Positions 33,971 to 41,992 of a stretch of 64,000 nucleotides of DNA are shown piece by piece. The stretch is from a virus. Position numbers and translations under genes: made by a program. The notes beneath the pieces are model-generated. The model did no database searches. It was given only the letters and a program-made list of their open reading frames with translations, and was not told where the DNA came from. Location: positions 38,075 through 102,074 of the IMG/VR virus record IMGVR_UViG_3300021142_000013; one strand, written 5' to 3'. Position 1 is the stretch's first letter; every line of letters begins with the position of its first letter.

Positions 33971-34773
33971 AAAAATCTATCTTTAAAATCATTAAAATCC
34001 TTTATTCTCTTATATCCTGCAGAAACATGTTGATTATGTTTTGCATCCATAAGAAAACAGCATATACCAGCTTCATTAAGCTCATTAAAGTTCATTTCTC
34101 TATCGTCTATAAACCAATCTATATCTAGACTTTTTATAATATCTACTTTAGATTCTAGATGTTTTACTGTATAAACTGGAACACACGGAAATCCATTTTT
34201 TTGAATCCATTCTTCAGTCCAAGAAGTAGGAATCATACGAGAGGTTATATAGGCTACTGGCTCTAAAGGTAAATCTTTAGCGTCTAATTTTGGAGGAATA
34301 GATAACCAAAATTCCTTATTATCTTTTAATATTTCAAATTTTGATGCTATATCCATATCAAAATTCCAGAATGAAGGCAGATCTTGTTTATGATATCTAG
34401 TCCAATGTCCTATCCAATCTGCTATGACTTCATCAATATCTAGAGCTATTCTAGGTTGTTTCTTATTTACATATAATCTGTTATCCAATTCTGGACAACT
34501 TTTATAATATTCTAACAAAAACATAGCGTTTGTTATCAAATGAGATAAGTGTAATAATCCACTCTCTGAATCATAATCTACGCCCTTTTCATACTCATTA
34601 AGATGTCTTTTTAAAGAACCTATGCACTTTCTCCATTTCATTCCTGACATCCAGTCATTTTCATTATATTTAGCACAACCAAAAGTTAAAACCTTTCCAA
34701 CTTCCTCTAGTAATACTGGAGGAACTAAGTCTAATCGATTCTTATTTTGATCATACCTCTTTGCTTGATTCAT
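33967..34773 (-). CDS. MazZ-like dNTP pyrophosphohydrolase fused to HAD 5'-nucleotidase
   Basis: From the ATG at 34773 the protein has 268 residues. Residues 1-95 match the dATP/dGTP diphosphohydrolase (MazZ/DUF5664) domain: KRYDQNKNRLDLVPP, FGCAKYNENDWMSGM, KCIGSLKRHLNEYEKG, LLHLSHLITNAMFLLEY. Residues 110-268 are a HAD phosphatase of the 5'(3')-deoxyribonucleotidase type: RIALDIDEVIADW (motif I), AYITSRM (motif II) and DWFIDDREMNF (motif IV). Together the domains could take a dNTP to dNMP and then to the nucleoside. This could shape the dNTP pool with MazG and the reductase upstream. No PurZ-like gene is visible, so I do not claim 2-aminoadenine DNA. A start at 34815 would add 14 residues; its start overlaps the endonuclease gene. 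Confidence 0.75.
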   Translation of the reverse strand: MNQAKRYDQNKNRLDLVPPVLLEEVGKVLTFGCAKYNENDWMSGMKWRKCIGSLKRHLNEYEKGVDYDSESGLLHLSHLITNAMFLLEYYKSCPELDNRLYVNKKQPRIALDIDEVIADWIGHWTRYHKQDLPSFWNFDMDIASKFEILKDNKEFWLSIPPKLDAKDLPLEPVAYITSRMIPTSWTEEWIQKNGFPCVPVYTVKHLESKVDIIKSLDIDWFIDDREMNFNELNEAGICCFLMDAKHNQHVSAGYKRIKDFNDFKDRFL

Positions 34774-35776
34774 ATATTTTCCAATTATAATCCATATAGT
34801 ATTTTCTACTTCCATTAAGTATTCTTAATATATACTTTTCTTTGTATTCTATATTTTCCTTTGTTATTTGCTTTATATTATCCCATAACCTAATAACCTG
34901 TCCACTTTTATCTATTTGTTCTATTTTACAAAATTGATAAGTCGTTTTTAATACACATTTTTTAGGAAATTGTTCATATCTAGTTATTATGAAATTTTTT
35001 ATCCTATTACGTTTATTAGTATAACACATTCTTATTTCTGCATCTTGACAATTTAGAAAATCAGTAGCATCTTTTATTAAAACTCCCGACTTTATTAATG
35101 TATATTCTAATGTATATATATCTACTTTAACCCTTTCTGTTCTCTTTTTAATATATAATAAATCAGATTCTGTAAGAACATCATTATAATATAATATAAC
35201 ATATTCATTATACACTAATTTTCTTTTATTTAGTATATTTGATATATGTGGTCTAGACAAATGTGTATCTTCCGATAATAATTTACAAGAGGGATATTCT
35301 TTTATTAATTCTCCATTAAGATTATATAATGTAACTGCTTTATTTAAGCCTATTTCTTCACTATCATGCCCACTAACTCTAAAAGCTTTTTCTTTCTTTC
35401 TTTCAGAAGTTTCTTTTAAATGCGATTCTGATATTTTATATTTAAATTTATACTCTTTTACTGAAGCTATGTTATATCCAAATTTTTTATCATTTGAATT
35501 AAATATTTTTATAAATTCCGCTTCGTATTTTTCACATTCATTAGATGGGCATAATAGTAAAATTTCAAAACTAAAGTTTTCTTCACCGTATTTATTCCAA
35601 GCATTTTGTAAATGTTCGTTATAATGAGTGTTATTAGTAAGGTGTGACAAATGACTTCTTTTTCTATGTCCTACTCCTACTTTAGAGCTACCAATATAAA
35701 GTTTACTATTGATTAAATTTTTAATACAATATATTCCTGATTTTTCTGAATTTCCTTTGTAATTTACAAGTTTCAT
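34751..35776 (-). CDS. Free-standing GIY-YIG homing endonuclease
   Basis: The 341-residue protein begins with a GIY-YIG nuclease domain: SGIYCIKNLINSKLYIGSSK with the GIY and YIG elements, HRKRSHLSHL, then NAWNKYGEENFSFEILL and a conserved Glu in CEKYEAEFI. The remaining 240 residues look like DNA-binding repeats of the NUMOD kind (AVTLYNLNGELIKEYPSC; VDIYTLEYTLIKSG). It has its own promoter (35798-35829) and overlaps the start of the MazZ-HAD gene, so it looks like a selfish insertion between recA-side genes and the nucleotide enzyme. Confidence 0.8.
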   Translation of the reverse strand: MKLVNYKGNSEKSGIYCIKNLINSKLYIGSSKVGVGHRKRSHLSHLTNNTHYNEHLQNAWNKYGEENFSFEILLLCPSNECEKYEAEFIKIFNSNDKKFGYNIASVKEYKFKYKISESHLKETSERKKEKAFRVSGHDSEEIGLNKAVTLYNLNGELIKEYPSCKLLSEDTHLSRPHISNILNKRKLVYNEYVILYYNDVLTESDLLYIKKRTERVKVDIYTLEYTLIKSGVLIKDATDFLNCQDAEIRMCYTNKRNRIKNFIITRYEQFPKKCVLKTTYQFCKIEQIDKSGQVIRLWDNIKQITKENIEYKEKYILRILNGSRKYYMDYNWKIYESSKEV

Positions 35777-35797
35777 ATTTAATAAAAAAGGTACTTA

Positions 35798-35829
35798 CAA
35801 ATATACATAATATAATTAAAAATACCAAA
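35798..35829 (-). promoter_or_regulatory. Bacteroidetes-type promoter of the endonuclease gene
   Basis: Minus strand: TTTG (35829-35826), 20 bases, then TATATTTG (35805-35798), a perfect match. The ATG at 35776 lies 22 bases after the box. Confidence 0.75.
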
Positions 35830-35867
35830 TTTATTTTATATTTTATTATTTATTGTATCGCAAAGCT

Positions 35868-36071
35868 TTATTTTCTTCCATATTCTTTTTCTATTAGTGC
35901 TCGAATTCTTTCTCCTGCTACAGTATCATTACCTTCTTCTTTTAATATCTTTTTTATGCGATTAACTACATTAATATTTAATTCATTTTCTCGCATAAAT
36001 TCCATAAAATCATTCTTTTTTGTTTTTATTCCTTCAGAAGTGAATTCAAAAGGTTTTTCTTTATCTTCCAT
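35868..36071 (-). CDS. Hypothetical protein, 67 residues
   Basis: I do not recognise this protein. It is a small charged helical sequence (FMEFMRENELNINVVNRIKK) that ends basic (EKEYGRK). One base separates it from the next upstream gene. It is the last gene of the recA transcript before the endonuclease promoter. Confidence 0.5.
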   Translation of the reverse strand: MEDKEKPFEFTSEGIKTKKNDFMEFMRENELNINVVNRIKKILKEEGNDTVAGERIRALIEKEYGRK

Positions 36072-36072
36072 A

Positions 36073-36342
36073 TTAATGATTTTCTAATATATTAAAACAT
36101 TCATCAATTGCTAATTCTGTAGCTTCTTGACGACTTTTTGCGAAATCTAAAAATATACCATTTATCTCTATTATCCAATCAATACCATCTTTATCAACTG
36201 TAATACCTATTAATAGTTTTTCATTGTCTAAAAAATTAATGAAATCAGAATAATTTGTAATTATACCTTTTTGTTTATCTTTAAACCAATTGAAAAAGGT
36301 ATCATATATATTGGGATATTTTTCTCGTAATTGTTCTATCAT
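36073..36342 (-). CDS. Hypothetical protein, 89 residues
   Basis: I do not recognise this protein. It is a mixed alpha/beta sequence (LLIGITVDKDGIDWIIEING) ending in an acidic helix (EATELAIDECFNILEN). It overlaps the end of the recA-like gene by four bases, so it is co-translated with it. Confidence 0.5.
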   Translation of the reverse strand: MIEQLREKYPNIYDTFFNWFKDKQKGIITNYSDFINFLDNEKLLIGITVDKDGIDWIIEINGIFLDFAKSRQEATELAIDECFNILENH

Positions 36343-37325
36343 TGTCTCATTTTTTCTTTTATCTGTTGTTCTATTTCCAATCTTAATTCGTCATTATCCT
36401 TTAAAATCTGAGTTAACACATCCACTCCCTGTACTTTTATGTCTTTATAAGTACACCATCCTGCACCTGCTTTGTGAATTATATCTAATTCTATAGCCAT
36501 ATTCACAAAATCTTTCATTTTATCTATTCCTTGACCATAGATACACTCTACTTCTGTTGTTAAAAATGGAGTTGCTAATTTATTTTTAACACATTTTACT
36601 TTAATTGTTACTCCTTTTACTTCAGTTCCTTCTTTAATTTGCGATTTTGATAATTCAAAACGTAAAGAAGCATAAAATCTCAACGCATTTCCTGCAGGAG
36701 TTGTTTTCATAGGAACATATCCTCCAAGAGCTTCACGTAACTGATTTAACATAACTAGTGTTGTTCCTGTTTTTCCTATTTTAGCAGTTACTTTTCTAAA
36801 AAATTGACCCATTAAACGAGCCATAACACCCATATTAGAGGCTCCAAAAACATTTTGAAGTTCCGCGTTTGGTGATAAAGCAGCAATACTATCTAATATA
36901 ATTAAATCTATTTTTTTTGTTTCTACTAATTTATCAATTATTCCTAATGCTTCTTCGGCTGAAGCGGGATGTATCAATATAAGTTTTTCATTATCTACAC
37001 CAATTGTTTCAGCATATTCAGGATAATAACTATATTCAGCATCAATAAATGCACAAGTTAACCCTTGAGATTGTGCTTGTTTAACTAATTCTAACGTGAA
37101 AGTTGTTTTAAAAGTACCATCCATTCCATGAATTTCTGTAACACGTCCTCTTGGTACTCCTCCTATTCCTGTAATAGCATCTACTGATAGTATTCCAAAA
37201 GGAATCACTTCTAAATTTCCTATTTCTTCAGATGCATATGTTATAACTCCTTCACCAAATTCTTTAGATATTTCATTCAATGAATCTTGTAAACTTTCTT
37301 CTTTTACTACTTTTTCTTTAGCCAT
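36339..37325 (-). CDS. recA: RecA/UvsX-like recombinase
   Basis: From the ATG at 37325 the protein has 328 residues, near the usual RecA size. It has the Walker A loop GMDGTFKTTF, Walker B LIILDSIAALSP, the L2/ATP-cap region VMLNQLREALGG with MKTTPAGNALRFYASLRFEL, and a short C-terminal domain. RecA binds single-stranded DNA and drives strand exchange, needed for recombination-dependent phage replication. The ATG at 37325 was chosen because a perfect promoter ends 18 bases upstream; a start at 37373 would add 16 residues inside the promoter and terminator. It heads a short transcript with two small genes. Confidence 0.9.
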   Translation of the reverse strand: MAKEKVVKEESLQDSLNEISKEFGEGVITYASEEIGNLEVIPFGILSVDAITGIGGVPRGRVTEIHGMDGTFKTTFTLELVKQAQSQGLTCAFIDAEYSYYPEYAETIGVDNEKLILIHPASAEEALGIIDKLVETKKIDLIILDSIAALSPNAELQNVFGASNMGVMARLMGQFFRKVTAKIGKTGTTLVMLNQLREALGGYVPMKTTPAGNALRFYASLRFELSKSQIKEGTEVKGVTIKVKCVKNKLATPFLTTEVECIYGQGIDKMKDFVNMAIELDIIHKAGAGWCTYKDIKVQGVDVLTQILKDNDELRLEIEQQIKEKMRQ

Positions 37326-37342
37326 TAATGATTTATTTGGTA

Positions 37343-37374
37343 CAAAATTACAATAAAAAAGGGAGAATAACAAA
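37343..37374 (-). promoter_or_regulatory. Promoter of recA, nested in a terminator
   Basis: Minus strand: TTTG (37374-37371), 20 bases, then TAATTTTG (37350-37343), a perfect match. The upstream box lies in the loop of the terminator hairpin at 37354-37384. Confidence 0.8.
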
Positions 37375-37384
37375 TATTTCTCCC
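37354..37384 (-). terminator. Intrinsic terminator after mazG
   Basis: Minus strand: GGGAGAA, a short loop, TTCTCCC, then a run of T. It ends the reductase-mazG transcript 25 bases after the mazG stop and shares its loop with the recA promoter. Confidence 0.85.
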
Positions 37385-37408
37385 TTTCATGTATAGTAAT
37401 AAACCATA

Positions 37409-37741
37409 TTAACGGTTATCTCCTGATCCTTGTATTACTCCTCGTTTTTGTCTATCTTCTAATTTTGATAGATTGTTTATAGCAATTATCTCTAAATCAA
37501 TATCTATATCATTAGATAGTGCGGCCATATACCATAAAACATCTCCAATTTCATCAGAAATTTGTTTTCGACTTTCTTCATCAAAATTACCTTCTTTGTC
37601 TCGAAGAACCTTTTTGATTTTACCCAAAACTTCTCCTGCTTCGTTAGCTAATCCTAATGCGGGATATATAATTTTATTTCCTGTTCCGTAAATTGCTGTT
37701 TTTATTGCTTTTTTTTGATATTCTTTAAAATTCATATCCAT
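37409..37741 (-). CDS. mazG: MazG-like nucleotide pyrophosphohydrolase
   Basis: The 110-residue protein has the MazG fold signature: YPALGLANEAGEVLGKIKK (with the ExxE metal site), then ISDEIGDVLWYMAAL (ExxD). MazG hydrolyses NTPs or dNTPs to the monophosphate and pyrophosphate, and phage versions may lower (p)ppGpp or clean the dNTP pool. It starts three bases after the ribonucleotide reductase stop, so both act on nucleotide supply. Confidence 0.85.
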   Translation of the reverse strand: MDMNFKEYQKKAIKTAIYGTGNKIIYPALGLANEAGEVLGKIKKVLRDKEGNFDEESRKQISDEIGDVLWYMAALSNDIDIDLEIIAINNLSKLEDRQKRGVIQGSGDNR

Positions 37742-37744
37742 AAT

Positions 37745-40030
37745 TTAAATTCTTACAATTTCACATGAATTTCCACTACATGCCATAGCACCCATTTCAT
37801 CCATATTTTTATATTCTGGTTTATTTAATATTTTTGTAAAATCAACTTCTTTAAATTCTCTATTAACTAGATTCCATTTGTGTCTAAGATGAACATCTTT
37901 TAAACAATAAATCATAAAATTAATATCTCCTTTAAAGTAGTTTTTAGCAAATTTCTTTGCTCTTTTGATCCAATCTTTTTTTATAAATACATCTGTCCTA
38001 TGTCCATGTATTTCACGATCTCTATGTAATATACATTCACAAGCTTCCCAAAGATTATCTTTAAAAGCATGTAATCCATCAACAATTAAACCTGATGCAA
38101 ATAAAGAACCTTCACCATATTTAATATATATTTCTTCAAAAGATAGAACAGAAGTATTAGGTGCTTGATTATAGTCTTTATCTCCAAATACAGACATGAA
38201 ACTAACAGCACTAAAACTATCTTGATTATCAAAAATATAATTAGTTATATCATTATAATTATCTATTATAATTGTATTTGATACATTATGTGAAGTAGAA
38301 GGAACAATACAATTTTCCTCATTTTTACCTTCTTTTATCCAAGAATTCATTATAAGTTTAATCTTTTTAAGATGTTCTACTCCTTGTAGATCTGACTTAT
38401 AAATAGTGCCTTTAGGATTTTCAATAGGAACATAAACAACATAATCTGTATTTCCCTCTGAATATACACTTTCTTCTATTAAATAAGGCATACTCTTTTG
38501 AATATATTTTGCTGTTTCAGTTTCCTTATTAAGTTGCATTACTCTAAAATAATTTTTAGAATGCTCAGGTGTAACTCCACTAGCACACATTAAAACAACA
38601 GGACCATTACCTCCTGGTTTTACAGTTGTTCCTCTCGCTGTTGAATTAATACCTAAAATATCTGCAACTTCTTTATTTGTATCTAATACTATTTTTGCTG
38701 CGTTTTTAAGAATTTCTTCATTGAATAACCATGGAGAATTAGTCCATCCTGCAATAGAAACACCTAAAAGAGCCTCTTTTTTAGTTATTATAATAGATTC
38801 CTCAAGACAATCTTCTAAATGATTGAAATTAGTATATCCTGCTTGTAAAGTTCCTGTTATAGCGGCGGCTCGACAAGCTTCGTAGAGGTCATTTGGATTT
38901 TTAAGAATAGCTCCATTTATTTCGTTTAAATTACAAGCTTGAACACCAGTAGTAACTCCTTCATCTAATATTGTAATATCAGATGACATTATTCTATTTA
39001 TAATATTTTTATTATCATAACCGAAACACAAAGGAGTGAATCCTATTTCAAAACAAGGATTATATATTTCAAATATATTATTTAGAAATACAAATCCGAT
39101 ATCAGAAGTTCCTTCATTTATTTTTAATAATTCTAAGAATTCTTCTTTAGTAAAACTTCCTTTAATAAGTCCGACTGAATTATTAGAACGTTCTCGTTGT
39201 CTATTTTCTTTTCTCCAATTACCTGATTTAGCAAAAATCATATCTTTATTTTCAGGAGATATTATAATTGAACAAGCACTTCTTCTAACACCTCCAGACA
39301 ACACCGCATCTGCTAAATGCATAAACACATCATATAATAGAATTGCTTTAAATTCTTTTGGAAAATCTTCTACATAAGAATTTAATAATTTCTCAATTTT
39401 TTCAAAAGCATTTCTGATTCCATCAGAACCTGGTGCTTTGAATCTTCTTCCTACTTTTGCTCCTTTTTCTCTTATTTGAGAGTAATCGAACTTAATTTCG
39501 TATCCTTGATATTCTTTAAATTTATCAGATACTCCTTCATATAAATATGAATTTATCAGAATATGTTCTGCTTCAGCCCACCCTTCAATACTATCTTTTA
39601 TAGTAAAACTTTTAATTCCTTTATTTCTTTTTACTACTGTAGGAATTCTTTCGATAAAAGGATTCATCATGTTAACGCCTACACCACAACCACACAATAA
39701 GAGATAAAAAGCATTTCCTAAAAAAGAAATCTTATCTGCATACATTGTGATACAATTATACATGCGAAATTCATGTTTAAATATATCGTTTCCTCTGAAT
39801 TGTAAATTTCTTTGAGAAGCTAGGAAAATCTTTTCTTTATACTTCTTTTTAGCAAAATTCACATAAGGTTCTAGTTTTTCAATTTTATCGGGATATTTGT
39901 AAGCATGAGTATCAAATACCTCGTCTACAGCTTCCTCCCATGTTTCATACCTATCTGCTAAATCGTTCCATCCTAAATAGTCAGAATATAATTTCAAATC
40001 TGACAAAAATTTCCGTCCTTTTTTATCCAT
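37745..40030 (-). CDS. nrdJ: Adenosylcobalamin-dependent (class II) ribonucleotide reductase
   Basis: The 761-residue protein makes deoxyribonucleotides for phage DNA. It has the thiyl-radical site Cys326 in NPCFEIGF, a first redox Cys in FRMYNCITMYAD, a second in VQACNLNEING, and the C-terminal Cys751-x4-Cys756 pair (MACSGNSCEIVRI). The last matches the CxxxxC re-reduction pair of the monomeric Lactobacillus leichmannii enzyme, which is also close in length. Other markers are LCGCGVGVNM and VKPGGNGPVVLMCASG. It requires vitamin B12 from the host and works without oxygen dependence. About 20-30 extra residues lie between NPCFE and ACNL. It is the first gene of a two-gene transcript with mazG and has its own promoter. 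Confidence 0.9.
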   Translation of the reverse strand: MDKKGRKFLSDLKLYSDYLGWNDLADRYETWEEAVDEVFDTHAYKYPDKIEKLEPYVNFAKKKYKEKIFLASQRNLQFRGNDIFKHEFRMYNCITMYADKISFLGNAFYLLLCGCGVGVNMMNPFIERIPTVVKRNKGIKSFTIKDSIEGWAEAEHILINSYLYEGVSDKFKEYQGYEIKFDYSQIREKGAKVGRRFKAPGSDGIRNAFEKIEKLLNSYVEDFPKEFKAILLYDVFMHLADAVLSGGVRRSACSIIISPENKDMIFAKSGNWRKENRQRERSNNSVGLIKGSFTKEEFLELLKINEGTSDIGFVFLNNIFEIYNPCFEIGFTPLCFGYDNKNIINRIMSSDITILDEGVTTGVQACNLNEINGAILKNPNDLYEACRAAAITGTLQAGYTNFNHLEDCLEESIIITKKEALLGVSIAGWTNSPWLFNEEILKNAAKIVLDTNKEVADILGINSTARGTTVKPGGNGPVVLMCASGVTPEHSKNYFRVMQLNKETETAKYIQKSMPYLIEESVYSEGNTDYVVYVPIENPKGTIYKSDLQGVEHLKKIKLIMNSWIKEGKNEENCIVPSTSHNVSNTIIIDNYNDITNYIFDNQDSFSAVSFMSVFGDKDYNQAPNTSVLSFEEIYIKYGEGSLFASGLIVDGLHAFKDNLWEACECILHRDREIHGHRTDVFIKKDWIKRAKKFAKNYFKGDINFMIYCLKDVHLRHKWNLVNREFKEVDFTKILNKPEYKNMDEMGAMACSGNSCEIVRI

Positions 40031-40046
40031 TTATTTTTTATTTTTA

Positions 40047-40078
40047 CAAAAATAATAAATATTTTTGGTAATTACAAA
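40047..40078 (-). promoter_or_regulatory. Promoter of the ribonucleotide reductase gene
   Basis: Minus strand: TTTG (40078-40075), 20 bases, then TATTTTTG (40054-40047), a perfect match. The ATG at 40030 follows 17 bases after the box. It interlocks with the opposite promoter at 40064-40095. Confidence 0.8.
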
Positions 40079-40095
40079 TTTTTTTTGTAGTTTTG
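40064..40095 (+). promoter_or_regulatory. Divergent promoter for the gene at 40112
   Basis: Plus strand: TTTG (40064-40067), 20 bases, then TAGTTTTG (40088-40095), a perfect match. The ATG at 40112 follows 17 bases after the box. Fifteen bases are shared with the opposite promoter. Confidence 0.8.
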
Positions 40096-40111
40096 TATAA
40101 AATATACAATT

Positions 40112-40381
40112 ATGCTACCTTTTAAACAAATCCCAATATGGGAAGATAATGCAAAAATAGAAGTAACAGGAAAACAATTAAAAGAAATCAAAGAATTTTG
40201 TGATTCTATTTCTAAATTCATTCCTATTATTGAAGATATTTTTGCAACAAATTTAAATTCAGGTTTAATTAAAGTTCATTATGAAGACCTTGAAGGAAAC
40301 GAGTTATCGCAAGAAGAAGTTGAAAAAATGTTTATCGAACTTTCTATTAAACATAGTACTCCTGAATTAAACGCAAATTAA
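40112..40381 (+). CDS. Single plus-strand gene in the minus-strand arm; paralogue of 30867-31124
   Basis: This 89-residue protein has PIWEDNAKIEVTGKQL, then helices (LKEIKEFCDSISKFIPIIED) and an acidic stretch (YEDLEGNELSQEEVEKM). The first motif matches TWEPTAQIVMTG of the 30867 product at the same distance from the start. It is the only plus-strand gene between 31.2 and 64 kb. It has its own perfect promoter and its own terminator, so it is an autonomous cassette. I cannot assign a function. Confidence 0.65.
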   Translation: MLPFKQIPIWEDNAKIEVTGKQLKEIKEFCDSISKFIPIIEDIFATNLNSGLIKVHYEDLEGNELSQEEVEKMFIELSIKHSTPELNAN

Positions 40382-40401
40382 TTTATTTAAAATTAAAGTT
40401 A

Positions 40402-40430
40402 AGACTAGCTTTACGGAGCTAGTCTTTTTT
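40402..40430 (+). terminator. Intrinsic terminator of the 40112 gene
   Basis: AGACTAGCT (40402-40410), a short loop, AGCTAGTCT (40417-40425), then a run of T. It ends 2 bases before the stop codon of the convergent minus-strand gene, so it may serve both sides. Confidence 0.85.
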
Positions 40431-40431
40431 T

Positions 40432-40647
40432 TTATATATTTTCGTTATATGCCTTATATTTTACACGGTCATTATAAATAGTAATTAATTCCCTATATTC
40501 TTTTTTTAAAGAACGTGTTTTCTTTCGATCTTCACATTCTGCAATATCAATATAAAGGTCATCTATTTTTTCTTGTAAAATATCCAAAGGCATATCTACA
40601 GGATTTTCTTTTTCTAATTCAAACTCCATAAGCATTTCTTCAATCAT
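40432..40647 (-). CDS. Hypothetical acidic protein, 71 residues
   Basis: I do not recognise this protein. It is a two-helix, Glu/Lys-rich sequence (MEFELEKENPVDMPLDILQE) with coiled-coil character (IDDLYIDIAECEDRKKTRSL). It is the last gene of the long minus-strand operon that includes the nuclease and the amidoligase island, and it overlaps the upstream gene by four bases. Confidence 0.5.
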   Translation of the reverse strand: MIEEMLMEFELEKENPVDMPLDILQEKIDDLYIDIAECEDRKKTRSLKKEYRELITIYNDRVKYKAYNENI

Positions 40648-41129
40648 AAAATGTTTCTTAATATATTAAGGAAATATTGTTTCTTTACTTTATATTCAAT
40701 TTCTACTTCTGGTTTTAAATACCATCCCTCTTCTTTAACCATTATATTTTGCCCATTGTCGTCCATAAACTGAGCATCTTGATGAACAAATAGATCGGGA
40801 TTAATTTCATGATCTATTTCTCCATATTTCTCCCGCATATAAGATTTTGTTAATGCGTCAATTGCTTCTCGAAGATCTAACCTTCTCAATTTAGGATCTT
40901 CAACATCTAAACTTTTTCGTAATTTGAATGGAAGTTCTTTTATTGATTCAATTTTAAAATAATGGTAATCAATTTCTCCACGTTTTATATACGAATCAGT
41001 TAATTCCTGACGAAAATCACTCCACGCTTTATTTTCAGCATCTCTATAAGGAGTATCTTTCAATAACATTGGAAGTGGATAAGTGAATTCTTTACAAAAT
41101 TTTACTATGATCCTTGTTCTATTACCCAT
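40644..41129 (-). CDS. Hypothetical protein, 161 residues
   Basis: I do not recognise this protein. It is mixed alpha/beta with charged helices (LRKSLDVEDPKLRRLDLREA, IDALTKSYMREKYGEID). There is no export signal. It overlaps both neighbours by a few bases. Members of this gene group (40.4-43.0 kb) may be replication accessories, since they sit downstream of a PD-(D/E)XK nuclease; that is inference from position only. Confidence 0.5.
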   Translation of the reverse strand: MGNRTRIIVKFCKEFTYPLPMLLKDTPYRDAENKAWSDFRQELTDSYIKRGEIDYHYFKIESIKELPFKLRKSLDVEDPKLRRLDLREAIDALTKSYMREKYGEIDHEINPDLFVHQDAQFMDDNGQNIMVKEEGWYLKPEVEIEYKVKKQYFLNILRNIL

Positions 41130-41718
41130 TATTGTTCTTTTTAAATCTTAATATATTTCGTATATGTTTTTTATGACATTTGTTATATTCTTCTAAATGT
41201 GTGTCTATCGCAAAACAAGGTATGATAGTAGTTAGTTCTATTCGTGCATAGAAATCAGCTAATTCATTCATATTAACAATAACTTCTTCTTTTTTATTAA
41301 TAGATTCTTCTTCTTCGATTTTAGCAAGTACTTTCCTACCTTTACTATCGATCGTGACTTTCTTGTTTCTCTTTTGATCATTTGCTGGTACAAATTCCAC
41401 TTCCATTGGTGTAGGAACAACCTTTTCATATCTAAGTGCAAAATTTTCATCGATTCTGAAGCTTCTTGGAGTCTCCCTATTTATAAAATATATACTATTG
41501 TCAGGATTCCGTATAGCATGTAAATAATTAGGAGGTCTAATACCAGCTTCTAATTCGTTATAAAAACCGACCATCTCTTTAAATCGTTCTTCTTCTATAA
41601 GCATAGCACCTCTATCCAGAGGCTTGCATGGAACAGGTACTCTACCATCCATATAATAGTAGGTATGTTTTTTTTGTTTAGCTATTAATTCATCAAGACC
41701 ATTTCTTATGTCTGGCAT
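41122..41718 (-). CDS. Hypothetical protein, 198 residues
   Basis: I do not recognise this protein. It has RAMLIEEERFKEM-like helices at the N-side, a beta section (AIRNPDNSIYFINRETPRSF), a Lys/Glu-rich linker (KVLAKIEEEESINKKEEV) and a basic Cys/His-containing C-terminus (EEYNKCHKKHIRNILRFKK). There are too few Cys/His pairs for a classical zinc finger. It sits in the tight minus-strand operon. Confidence 0.5.
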   Translation of the reverse strand: MPDIRNGLDELIAKQKKHTYYYMDGRVPVPCKPLDRGAMLIEEERFKEMVGFYNELEAGIRPPNYLHAIRNPDNSIYFINRETPRSFRIDENFALRYEKVVPTPMEVEFVPANDQKRNKKVTIDSKGRKVLAKIEEEESINKKEEVIVNMNELADFYARIELTTIIPCFAIDTHLEEYNKCHKKHIRNILRFKKNNNG

Positions 41719-41719
41719 A

Positions 41720-41992
41720 TTAAATATTTTTTATTAAAAGATGTTTATAACCTTGCATTTGAGCAGTTGTTATGAATTGATTAAATTTTAAACTATTTTC
41801 ATTCATATTTCCTTCTACACGAGTGTTTATATTTATTATATAGTAATCGCAATCTTCAAATTTACCTTTCTTACCCATAGGATGCAATGTGTTATTTTCA
41901 GGATTACAAATCATTTCTAAAAGTTCTAAAGATAGACCTATTTGATTATTATCTATATATAATACTTTAACATCCTCCTTGGTATTTTCCAT
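41720..41992 (-). CDS. Hypothetical protein, 90 residues
   Basis: I do not recognise this protein. It is mixed alpha/beta with MENTKEDVKVLYIDNNQIGL at the start. It overlaps the end of the MazG-like gene by 26 bases and is followed after one base by the next gene. Confidence 0.45.
   Translation of the reverse strand: MENTKEDVKVLYIDNNQIGLSLELLEMICNPENNTLHPMGKKGKFEDCDYYIININTRVEGNMNENSLKFNQFITTAQMQGYKHLLIKNI

Noticed and set aside
33967-34773. 2-aminoadenine (Z) genome because of a MazZ-like domain
   Set aside because: No PurZ-like adenylosuccinate synthetase, DatZ or matching polymerase is visible, and MazZ-like domains also occur in phages with normal DNA.
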